From NCBI GenBank assembly GCA_019417865.1, contig DYCW01000038.1, positions 1 to 6,365 of the forward strand: a stretch of 6,365 bases of DNA, in the 5' to 3' direction. The notes under the pieces were generated by a model that worked only from the letters and a program-made list of their open reading frames with translations, was not told where the DNA came from and did no database searches. Positions 1-5,126 of this stretch are shown piece after piece (within the stretch, counting starts at the first letter, position 1; every line of letters starts with the position of its first letter). The position numbers and the translations under genes were made by a program. This stretch comes from Ruminococcus sp. Its GTDB lineage: Bacteria; Bacillota; Clostridia; Oscillospirales; Ruminococcaceae.

Positions 1-13
1 GTATAAGAGACAG
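1..13 (+). other. Tn5 mosaic-end (Nextera-type) adapter remnant
   Basis: The first 13 bases, GTATAAGAGACAG, are identical to the last 13 bases of the 19-bp Tn5 mosaic end AGATGTGTATAAGAGACAG used in tagmentation libraries. The match sits exactly at the edge of the window and genomic sequence would begin at base 14, which is how an untrimmed adapter at a contig end looks. It should not be read as biology: codons of the leftward gene that fall in it are false. A natural Tn5-like end is much less likely because nothing else of a transposon is present. Confidence 0.93.
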
Positions 14-34
14 GGATTCCAGTATGGCTTGCAT
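14..34 (-). CDS. 5' end of a truncated leftward gene (7 codons)
   Basis: On the minus strand an ATG at 34-32 begins MQAILES, after which the reading frame enters the adapter sequence. Seven residues are too few to name the product. The call that a real gene starts here rests on its control signals: an AGGAGG-type ribosome binding site eight bases before the ATG and a near-consensus promoter further upstream. The gene is transcribed divergently from the LTA-synthase-family operon at 431. The rest of it lies off the contig. Confidence 0.7.
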
Positions 35-42
35 CGAAAAAT

Positions 43-51
43 CTCCTCCTG
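43..51 (-). promoter_or_regulatory. Ribosome binding site of the truncated leftward gene
   Basis: The minus strand reads CAGGAGGAG, a strong Shine-Dalgarno sequence with eight bases between it and the ATG at 34-32. It is the main evidence fixing the start of a gene of which only seven codons remain. Confidence 0.8.
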
Positions 52-80
52 TTTTTCAAAATGAGTTTGTTTACATCTTT

Positions 81-109
81 AGTATAACTCAATTTGAATT
101 GATTGTCAA
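81..109 (-). promoter_or_regulatory. Sigma-A promoter of the truncated leftward gene
   Basis: On the minus strand the -35 box is a perfect TTGACA (109-104) and the -10 box is TATACT (86-81), separated by exactly 17 bases (103-87). Transcription would start near 74, leaving a leader of about 40 bases before the ATG at 34. This is one of the best promoters in the window, which suggests a well-expressed gene unless it is repressed through the palindrome in its spacer. Confidence 0.85.
89..102. promoter_or_regulatory. Candidate operator palindrome inside the promoter spacer
   Basis: TCAATTTGAATTGA is a perfect 6+6 inverted repeat with a 2-base centre. It lies wholly between the -35 and -10 boxes of the leftward promoter, where a bound dimeric repressor would block RNA polymerase. 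The sequence shows the symmetry and the placement; a regulatory role is inferred. An AT-rich palindrome of this length can also arise by chance. Confidence 0.4.
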
Positions 110-145
110 GAGGTTTTATCAAATTTTTCTCATTTTGAATAATAA

Positions 146-180
146 GGGTGGGCGTAGCCGATACGGTTTTCCCACTGCCC
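146..180. other. GC-rich hairpin in AT-rich intergenic DNA
   Basis: The stretch between the divergent promoters (110-315) holds no convincing gene. It is AT-rich apart from this block. GTGGG (148-152) pairs with CCCAC (171-175) and CGTA (153-156) pairs with TACG (162-165), giving a 9-bp stem with a GCCGA loop and a GTTTT bulge on the 3' arm. No T-run follows directly on either strand, so a standard terminator is unlikely. It may be a copy of a small intergenic repeat or a structural element. A short minus-strand reading frame crosses it, but it lacks a ribosome binding site. Confidence 0.4.
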
Positions 181-315
181 GATTTCTTTTTCCATTCGCC
201 ATACTGCTGTAGAGAAAGAATATGACGAAAATACACAAAAATGTGGTGACAGATGCACTTCTTTTCTCACTTTTCACGAAAATCAAAAAAAACGGAAAAA
301 TGACAAAAGAGAAGC

Positions 316-344
316 TTGCAGTTTTTCGCAACTTGTGCTATAGT
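316..344 (+). promoter_or_regulatory. Promoter of the LTA-synthase-family operon
   Basis: TTGCAG (316-321), a 17-base spacer and TATAGT (339-344) with TG at the extended -10 position form a good sigma-A promoter. Transcription would begin near 351, giving a leader of about 80 bases before the ATG at 431. The box sequences and the bases around the -10 closely resemble the ilvE promoter at 3853-3881. Confidence 0.8.
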
Positions 345-371
345 AAGAAAGAATAAAAAGCTTGTAAAGAA

Positions 372-401
372 AAGAGCCGTTTTGTAAAATCTGCGGTTCT
401 T
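372..401 (+). promoter_or_regulatory. Hairpin in the leader of the LTA-synthase-family mRNA
   Basis: AAGAGCCG (372-379) pairs with CGGTTCTT (394-401) over 8 bp including one G-U pair, with TTTT and AAAA able to pair inside the loop. It lies about 20 bases after the predicted transcription start and ends 11 bases before the AAGGGG ribosome binding site (413-418). No T-run follows, so it is not an attenuator as it stands. It may stabilise the mRNA 5' end; function unproven. Confidence 0.4.
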
Positions 402-430
402 AGATAGAGAGAAAGGGGAAGATTTCCGTT

Positions 431-2287
431 ATGGAATCACTACACAAGTTATTTTCTGCATGGCGTGCCCGCATTTGTGCCTGTAATGAACGGCGGAATG
501 AAAACACGCTTCGATTCTCAATGACCAACCGCATGCTACTGCTGCTGTTTCCGATCTTTATCGTCTGTATGGCAGAGTTGAATCAGGATAAATACCTCAG
601 CAAGTTGGTCGTTTTTATCGCAGAACATCCGTCTATTATGCTGTTCAACATCCTGATCGCAGGATTGATTTTCCTGGGGGCTTTGCTGCTGTTCCGAAAG
701 GGTTGGCTTGCGATGCTTCTGCAAAGTTTGCTGTACATGGCACTGAGTATTACAGAGCTGTTTAAGTACAATACCAATGGAAACCATTTGATTATGACAG
801 ATATGAAACTGTTCCGCAGTATCAAAAGTCTGACATCCTTCGCCTATATCAAGATTACACCACGTCTGATTATTTATAGTTTGATTGTGCTCGCTTTTGT
901 GGGGATTGCATTCTGGTTTAATCCAAAGTTTTCCCTGCACACCAAGCGGCTGCGGCGAATGGTCACTGGACTTTCCTGCCTGTTGGCATGTGCATTGGTC
1001 GTTCTTGTTCCAACCCTGTCTACACCGGTTTACGCCTTTTTCGGCGTAGACGTCTCTAAGGCAGAGAATACCTTTATTTTAAATGAAAAATTTGAAAAAA
1101 ACGGCTTTCTTGCCTTCTTCATGCAGACGGGCTCTGAGAACATTGCCAACCGACTGGAGGAGCCAGAGGCGTATGAGGAAAATAAGGACTCCACGATTGC
1201 ACAGTATCTGGACGAGGTCACAGAGCAATGCGACTTCCAAGATGGGGTAAAGCCGAATGTCATTGAAATCATGTCCGAATCCTATGCAGATTTCCGTGTA
1301 TTTGATGAGCTGAATATTTCAGAAGATGTTTATGCAGGTCTGGATGAGGTGGCAGCAAAGGGCGTTTCCGGTACGGCAATTGCACCGACTTACGCCAGCT
1401 ATACGGTACGGACGGAATTTGAACTGCTGTTCGGTCTGCCGGTCAAGTCACTGAACGACCCGAATATGCCGCAGAGAATGCTGCTGGAACGGCAGCAGCC
1501 GACCATTCCATCCTACTTTAAGGCACAGGGTTATTCCACTTTTTTTTTGCTTCCTTTTCGGGGCATTTTTTATACCCGCCGTACCATCTATAGTCAATTC
1601 TCCTTTGATACCATGATCTTTGAAGATGATTTTACGGTTCCCGTTGAGCTATATGGTACATATATTGATGATAACACTGTTTATCACCAGATTGAACAAC
1701 TGATTACTGAGACCGACGAACCGCTGTACCTGCACACAACCACAATGCAGAACCATCAGCCTTATGATCAAGGCACAGGGGATACAGAATTTGAAAACTA
1801 TTTGCAGTGGATACAGCATTCTTCCGATGGGCTGGCTGACTTTATTACATCGCTGGAGCAGATTGACGAACCCACTATTGTGCTATTCATCGGCGACCAC
1901 TTCCCATCTCTGCGTGGGGAAGATGGTATTTATGCCCAGCTTGGAATTACCAGCGAAAATTGCAGCACACTATATGAACAGAAATATGTGATGTGGAACA
2001 ACTTCGGACTGGATATGACAGCCACACAGCCAACCGAGGCGGTCTCTGTTTTCTATCTACCGTATATCATCATGCAGGCAATTGGCATGCCAAGAGATTC
2101 CTTCATTCAGAGTATGATGGATGAGATGACAGTCACCCCCGTTTATTCCACGAATTACGCACCGGGTCAGACACGGAATGAAAAGCTGGATACCCTGACG
2201 TACGACAGAGTACTTGGGGATATGCTCTCACCAGATGCGGTGGTAGAGGAAGAAGCAGGCAGTTCCACAAGTTCTGATGCAGAATAA
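431..2287 (+). CDS. LTA synthase family membrane protein (sulfatase fold)
   Basis: A 618-residue polytopic membrane enzyme of the LtaS/alkaline-phosphatase superfamily. Family members transfer glycerol phosphate from phosphatidylglycerol to build lipoteichoic acid or related polymers outside the membrane; the substrate here is inferred. After a basic cytosolic N-terminus come about five membrane segments (roughly 34-50, 68-88, 92-110, 144-163, 177-203), then an extracellular catalytic domain. Motifs seen: NVIEIMSES (276-284, metal ligand E283), SYTVRTEFE with likely nucleophile T325, TMQNHQPY (H442) and IGDHFPS (D489, H490). R383 and Y381 fit the substrate-site Arg and Trp/Tyr. The position where LtaS proteins usually carry a His nine residues before that Arg is L374, which is unusual. 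The protein ends in an acidic, Ser-rich tail. The start at 431 is favoured by AAGGGG at 413-418; M31 lacks a ribosome binding site. The thioesterase gene follows 25 bp later. Length is typical of the family. Confidence 0.9.
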   Translation: MESLHKLFSAWRARICACNERRNENTLRFSMTNRMLLLLFPIFIVCMAELNQDKYLSKLVVFIAEHPSIMLFNILIAGLIFLGALLLFRKGWLAMLLQSLLYMALSITELFKYNTNGNHLIMTDMKLFRSIKSLTSFAYIKITPRLIIYSLIVLAFVGIAFWFNPKFSLHTKRLRRMVTGLSCLLACALVVLVPTLSTPVYAFFGVDVSKAENTFILNEKFEKNGFLAFFMQTGSENIANRLEEPEAYEENKDSTIAQYLDEVTEQCDFQDGVKPNVIEIMSESYADFRVFDELNISEDVYAGLDEVAAKGVSGTAIAPTYASYTVRTEFELLFGLPVKSLNDPNMPQRMLLERQQPTIPSYFKAQGYSTFFLLPFRGIFYTRRTIYSQFSFDTMIFEDDFTVPVELYGTYIDDNTVYHQIEQLITETDEPLYLHTTTMQNHQPYDQGTGDTEFENYLQWIQHSSDGLADFITSLEQIDEPTIVLFIGDHFPSLRGEDGIYAQLGITSENCSTLYEQKYVMWNNFGLDMTATQPTEAVSVFYLPYIIMQAIGMPRDSFIQSMMDEMTVTPVYSTNYAPGQTRNEKLDTLTYDRVLGDMLSPDAVVEEEAGSSTSSDAE

Positions 2288-2312
2288 AGAAAACAAACAG
2301 GAGGGCATATTT

Positions 2313-2714
2313 ATGCAGCCCATTACAATTGGCACAAAGGCAACTGTAAGTGTGATCGTAACAGAAGCACAGCTTGCAGTGAACGTTGGCAGCGGTTCGC
2401 TGCCGGTTTTTGCAACGCCGATGCTGGCAGCTTTGATGGAAAAGGCAGCCTGCTTGGCAGTCGCAGATTTTTTGGATGCTGGAGAAACAACAGTAGGAAC
2501 GGCATTGGATCTGGCACATACCGCAGCGACACCGGAGGGCATGACCGTTACGGCGACCGCAGAGGTGACAGCTGTTTCCGGCCGGGAAATCACATTTTCT
2601 GTGGTTGCAGCAGATGAAGTTGGTTCCATTGGCAGCGGAACGCATAAGCGGTTTCTGGTGAAGAGTGAACCATTTACCAAGAAGGCAGCTGCACGGAAAG
2701 AAGCAATAGAGTAA
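2313..2714 (+). CDS. FlK-type hotdog thioesterase family protein
   Basis: A 133-residue cytosolic protein that fits the single-domain hotdog thioesterases related to fluoroacetyl-CoA thioesterase FlK. The catalytic set of FlK (T42, E50, G69, H76, R120) is matched in identity and exact spacing by T35, E43, G62, H69 and R113, a uniform shift of seven residues. T35 is in FATPML, E43 in LMEKAA, H69 in ALDLAH and R113 in HKRF. It should hydrolyse a small acyl-CoA or similar thioester; nothing suggests fluoroacetate itself, and most bacterial relatives have no proven substrate. The start at 2313 is set by CAGGAGG at 2299-2305, seven bases upstream; an in-frame ATG at 2277 lies within the preceding gene and has no such site. 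It is probably co-transcribed with the LTA-synthase-family gene and is followed directly by a terminator. Confidence 0.82.
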   Translation: MQPITIGTKATVSVIVTEAQLAVNVGSGSLPVFATPMLAALMEKAACLAVADFLDAGETTVGTALDLAHTAATPEGMTVTATAEVTAVSGREITFSVVAADEVGSIGSGTHKRFLVKSEPFTKKAAARKEAIE

Positions 2715-2730
2715 TTTTTTTAAATTAAGA

Positions 2731-2765
2731 TAAGCCATCTGCAAACCCGCAGATGGCTTATTTTT
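2731..2765 (+). terminator. Intrinsic terminator of the LTA synthase/thioesterase operon
   Basis: TAAGCCATCTGC (2731-2742) and GCAGATGGCTTA (2749-2760) form a perfect 12-bp stem with a 6-base loop, followed by five Ts. It begins 16 bases after the thioesterase stop codon and closes the two-gene operon. Confidence 0.93.
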
Positions 2766-2767
2766 GA

Positions 2768-2940
2768 ATGGAAATTTGATGGATACGTTTTATTCGCCGT
2801 TCGGCGGGCATTCCTTGTGGATGCTCCTCGCCAAGCCGAATCAGCTTGACCGCAGTTCACCATTGAGGCAAATCATTCAGCACGGCATTTGAAAATAGAT
2901 TTCCATATCTCTGCGGAGCAGGTTTTTGTCTGCTAAAAAA
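2768..2940. repeat. Candidate intergenic repeat element, non-coding
   Basis: This GC-richer block stands out in the 390-base gene-free gap between 2715 and 3105. ATGGAAAT (2768-2775) is mirrored by ATTTCCAT (2899-2906), bracketing a segment rich in small stems: CGCCG/CGGCG near 2795-2806, CAAGC/GCTTG (2832-2848), CAAAT/ATTTG (2869-2891), then AGCAG/CTGCT (2917-2934) just outside. One frame on each strand is nearly open: a 37-codon plus-strand frame from the ATG at 2779, and a minus-strand frame with a single internal stop. Neither has a ribosome binding site. The pattern fits an interspersed non-coding repeat or structured RNA better than a gene, but the copy number cannot be seen from one window. 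Confidence 0.4.
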
Positions 2941-2954
2941 TAATTTTATTATAG

Positions 2955-3005
2955 ATTAACCACATATTAACTCAAACAAGATGGTTTAAACGAATAAAAT
3001 ATGAT
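2955..3005 (+). promoter_or_regulatory. Weak promoter region with an ATTAAC direct repeat
   Basis: The AT-rich DNA before the secreted-protein gene contains TATGAT (3000-3005), a fair -10 box that would start transcription near 3012, but no good -35 box lies 16-18 bases upstream. ATTAAC occurs twice (2955-2960 and 2966-2971) with an 11-base period, close to one helical turn, and a GTTTAAAC palindrome lies at 2984-2991. Direct repeats on one face of the helix upstream of a weak promoter can be an activator site. This is inference and the motifs are short. Confidence 0.3.
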
Positions 3006-3018
3006 ATTCTTTTAGTAG

Positions 3019-3079
3019 CTTCTAATCCAAAACAAAAGTTAGAACCCTCTTTCCAAAAAACTTGAAATCGGATTAGAAG
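3019..3079 (+). promoter_or_regulatory. Inverted repeat in the leader of the secreted-protein gene
   Basis: CTTCTAATCC (3019-3028) and GGATTAGAAG (3070-3079) are perfect 10-bp complements separated by 41 bases. Inside the loop AAGTT (3036-3040) and AACTT (3060-3064) can pair as a second stem. The structure ends 10 bases before the AGGAG ribosome binding site (3090-3094), so folding could affect translation or mRNA stability. It matches no riboswitch that I recognise, and no T-run follows. Confidence 0.5.
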
Positions 3080-3105
3080 AGAAATGAATAGGAGTGTGAC
3101 GGATT

Positions 3106-3672
3106 ATGCCTTGTAAAAAGATCCTTTTGAGCACTTTAGCAACGGCGTTGGTTACTGTACCAATTACTGCACAGGCGGCAGCCTCTACAATGGAAACAAA
3201 CGTCCTGATGATGCTCCCTGCATCTGTACAGACTGCTTTACATTCTGAACAGCCAATTACAGAACTGGCAGAACCAACAGAAGAAGTTGAAAACCACCTT
3301 TGGCTGAAATCTGACCTTACAAAAGGAACACAGCAGGGGTATATCATCTCCAAGGGGATTTATACTCTGCCAGGAACTGCAAAGGAAGCGGAACAGGAAT
3401 TAGCTGTCATAGATTACCAATGGGCAGAACCAGAGACACCAGCGGCGACTTCTGCTTGCACACATCCAAACAAGAAGAAAGTTGGAACACCAGATTTGCA
3501 TCGTTCCCATGGTGCACAACACCCAGGTCATTGCACAGTGTATCTTTATCAGGACTGGCGTTGTGATGACTGCCATCAAAACGGTACGACCTGTACAACC
3601 ACGCTAGTTTGGTGTACCAGTGCAAGTATCATTGATGGAATCGAACAGCCAGAAGAAACAAAATCCATTTGA
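3106..3672 (+). CDS. Small exported protein with Cys/His-rich C-terminus, unknown function
   Basis: A 188-residue protein that I do not recognise. Residues 1-24 are a signal peptide: two lysines (K4, K5), a hydrophobic core and AQA before the likely cut after A24, so the product is exported. The next part (25-110) is acidic and ends in a Pro/Ala/Thr-rich linker. The C-terminal third holds nearly all the Cys and His: C118, H120, H132, H135, H139, H142, C143, C153, C156, H157, C163 and C170, including CTH, HPGHC and WRCDDCHQ. This could bind a metal or form disulfides; no known zinc-finger pattern fits cleanly. The lack of membrane segments after the signal, and of an LPXTG or lipobox motif, suggests a soluble secreted product. 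The start has AGGAG (3090-3094) 11 bases upstream, slightly long spacing. It appears to be transcribed alone. Confidence 0.75.
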   Translation: MPCKKILLSTLATALVTVPITAQAAASTMETNVLMMLPASVQTALHSEQPITELAEPTEEVENHLWLKSDLTKGTQQGYIISKGIYTLPGTAKEAEQELAVIDYQWAEPETPAATSACTHPNKKKVGTPDLHRSHGAQHPGHCTVYLYQDWRCDDCHQNGTTCTTTLVWCTSASIIDGIEQPEETKSI

Positions 3673-3771
3673 TCAAAATATAGTAAGCGATTCTTATTAA
3701 CATAACAGGAATGCTATTTCATTCTATTGCGAATTTGTCATTCCTTTCAATTGAAAACGGAAAGGGGTTCT

Positions 3772-3820
3772 CGAAAGCAGCCCGGACAGACTTTTGTCCG
3801 GTGCCTGCTTTCGTTTTTTT
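3772..3820 (+). terminator. Strong intrinsic terminator before ilvE
   Basis: CGAAAGCAG (3772-3780) pairs with CTGCTTTCG (3805-3813), and CCGGACA (3782-3788) pairs with TGTCCGG (3795-3801). The two stems are joined by a 1-by-3-base internal loop and followed by seven Ts (3814-3820). It lies about 100 bases after the secreted-protein stop codon and before the ilvE promoter, so it ends the upstream transcript and is not an ilvE attenuator. The 283-base gap from 3673 to 3955 holds no other gene. Confidence 0.93.
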
Positions 3821-3852
3821 CAAGTTTCCCCCCTATTTTTTTGCAAATAGAA

Positions 3853-3881
3853 TTGCAAAAGCCGAAAAACTGTGCTATAAT
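3853..3881 (+). promoter_or_regulatory. ilvE promoter
   Basis: TTGCAA (3853-3858), a 17-base spacer and a perfect TATAAT (3876-3881) preceded by TG at the extended -10 position. Transcription would start near 3888, giving a leader of about 68 bases. That is too short for a T-box, and no leader terminator is visible, so ilvE appears constitutive or controlled by a factor that cannot be seen here. Confidence 0.9.
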
Positions 3882-3955
3882 AAAGACAAATAACAGAAAA
3901 ACACATCAAAGATAACTGTTTTCCTGTTAATATCACAAAAAAGAGGTTTTGTATT

Positions 3956-5026
3956 ATGGAAATCAAGAAAAAACTGGCGGCAACCTTAAAAGAAAAGCCA
4001 CAGGATGAAAGCAAGCTTGGCTTTGGTCATATCTTTACCGACCATATGCTGATAATGCCTTACGATGAGGGACAGGGTTGGCACGATCCAGAAATTGTGC
4101 CATATGGCAATATTGAACTGAGTCCGGCTGCCATGTGCCTGCACTATGGTCAGACTGTTTTCGAGGGCTTGAAAGCCTATCGTACTGCCGATGATAAAAT
4201 TCAATTGTTCCGTCCGGAAGAAAACTTCAAGCGTCTGAATCGTTCCAATGAACGTTTGGTCATTCCAGAGCTGCCGGTAGATCTGGCAATGCAGTGCCTG
4301 ACGGAACTGCTGGAAGTGGAAAAAGACTGGGTACCACATTTGGACGGCACTTCTCTATATATTCGTCCGTTTATCTTCGCTGTTGATCCATTCCTTGGCG
4401 TACGTCCAGGTGCACAATATCTGTTTATGATTATCCTGTCACCGTCCGGTGCTTATTATGCTTCCGGTTTGAATCCGGTTAATATTTACGTAGAGGATAA
4501 GTATGTCCGCACGGTTCGGGGCTGCATGGGCTATGCAAAAACTGGCGGTAACTATGCCGCTTCTCTGCACAGTCAAGATGATGCCCACAAGCAAAATTAT
4601 TCTCAGGTTCTCTGGCTGGACGGCGTAGAGCAGAAGTATATCGAAGAAGTTGGTGCGATGAATATTTTCTTCGTCATTGACGGAGAGGTGGTTACACCAT
4701 CTTTGGAAACTGGTTCGATTCTGTCCGGTATCACCAGAAAGTCTACCATTGAGCTATGTAAGAGCTGGGGCTTGCCGGTGTCAGAACGCCGGATTACCAT
4801 TCAGGAAATTGCAGATGCCTATGATACCGGCAAGCTGGATGAAGTATTCGGCACGGGTACCGCAGCGGTCATTTCTCCGGTTGGACACCTCAAGTGGGAT
4901 GACAAGGTAATGGAAATCAACAACAACCAGATTGGACCAATCTCGCAGAGAATTTATGACACCCTGACGGGCATTCAGTGGGGCAAGCTGCCGGATCCAT
5001 TCGGCTGGATTGTGCCATTGGATTGA
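3956..5026 (+). CDS. ilvE: Branched-chain amino acid aminotransferase
   Basis: A 356-residue cytosolic fold-type IV PLP enzyme that interconverts leucine, isoleucine and valine with their 2-oxo acids, using 2-oxoglutarate/glutamate as partner. It serves as the last step of branched-chain amino acid synthesis. The family signatures are present in order: YGQTVFEGLKAY (64-75), YIRPF (135-139), GYAKTGGNYAAS (192-203) with the Schiff-base lysine K195, EVGAMN (231-236) with E231 facing the PLP ring nitrogen, GSILSGITR (253-261), and the phosphate-binding GTGTAAVISP (299-308). Length and C-terminus (FGWIVPLD) are typical of the longer BCAT group found in Bacillota and eukaryotes. The start at 3956 has AAGAGG nine bases upstream. 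It has its own promoter and terminator and no ilv or leu neighbours here, so it is monocistronic. D-amino acid or aminodeoxychorismate lyase relatives share the fold but not this overall match. Confidence 0.96.
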   Translation: MEIKKKLAATLKEKPQDESKLGFGHIFTDHMLIMPYDEGQGWHDPEIVPYGNIELSPAAMCLHYGQTVFEGLKAYRTADDKIQLFRPEENFKRLNRSNERLVIPELPVDLAMQCLTELLEVEKDWVPHLDGTSLYIRPFIFAVDPFLGVRPGAQYLFMIILSPSGAYYASGLNPVNIYVEDKYVRTVRGCMGYAKTGGNYAASLHSQDDAHKQNYSQVLWLDGVEQKYIEEVGAMNIFFVIDGEVVTPSLETGSILSGITRKSTIELCKSWGLPVSERRITIQEIADAYDTGKLDEVFGTGTAAVISPVGHLKWDDKVMEINNNQIGPISQRIYDTLTGIQWGKLPDPFGWIVPLD

Positions 5027-5044
5027 TTTTTTGAAATCAATGGA

Positions 5045-5085
5045 AAAAAGGGGCTTTCTGGATAAGAAGTCCCTGATTTTCTTTT
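5045..5085 (+). terminator. ilvE terminator
   Basis: AGGGGCTTT (5049-5057) pairs with GAAGTCCCT (5066-5074) over 9 bp including two G-U pairs, with an 8-base loop. An A-run precedes it and the T-rich tract GATTTTCTTTT follows. Just upstream, ATTGATTT/AAATCAAT overlaps the ilvE stop codon as a second, AT-only hairpin. Together they should end the ilvE transcript. Confidence 0.72.
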
Positions 5086-5126
5086 GTGTGTGAACTTTAC
5101 AGAGAGGATAATAAAGGAGTGTTTTT

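Noticed and set aside
119..331. A 70-codon minus-strand reading frame across the gap between the divergent promoters.
   Set aside because: It has no ribosome binding site, starts at an AT-rich stretch next to the operon promoter and has low-complexity Phe/Ile-rich composition. The DNA around it carries promoters and a hairpin, so it is probably non-coding.
2133..2744. Long minus-strand open frames opposite the thioesterase (203 and 150 codons).
   Set aside because: They are shadows of the coding strand: no start signals, Cys/Ser-rich composition with no recognisable domain, and the plus-strand gene has a complete active-site pattern.
2779..2892. A 37-codon plus-strand frame, and an overlapping minus-strand frame with one stop, as a small gene or a decayed gene.
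   Set aside because: Neither frame has a ribosome binding site, both strands are equally open, and the segment is full of small stems, which fits a repeat or RNA better.
3711..3915. Two overlapping 60-codon plus-strand frames between the secreted-protein gene and ilvE.
   Set aside because: They run through the terminator hairpin and the ilvE promoter and lack ribosome binding sites.
3772..3955. A T-box or leader-peptide attenuator controlling ilvE.
   Set aside because: The terminator lies upstream of the ilvE promoter, the leader after the predicted start is only about 68 bases, and no T-box sequence or branched-chain-rich leader peptide is present.
5084..5112. TTGTGT, 17 bases, GATAAT as a promoter for the LRR gene.
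   Set aside because: The start of transcription would fall at about 5118, on the ribosome binding site itself, leaving almost no leader; the boxes are also weak.
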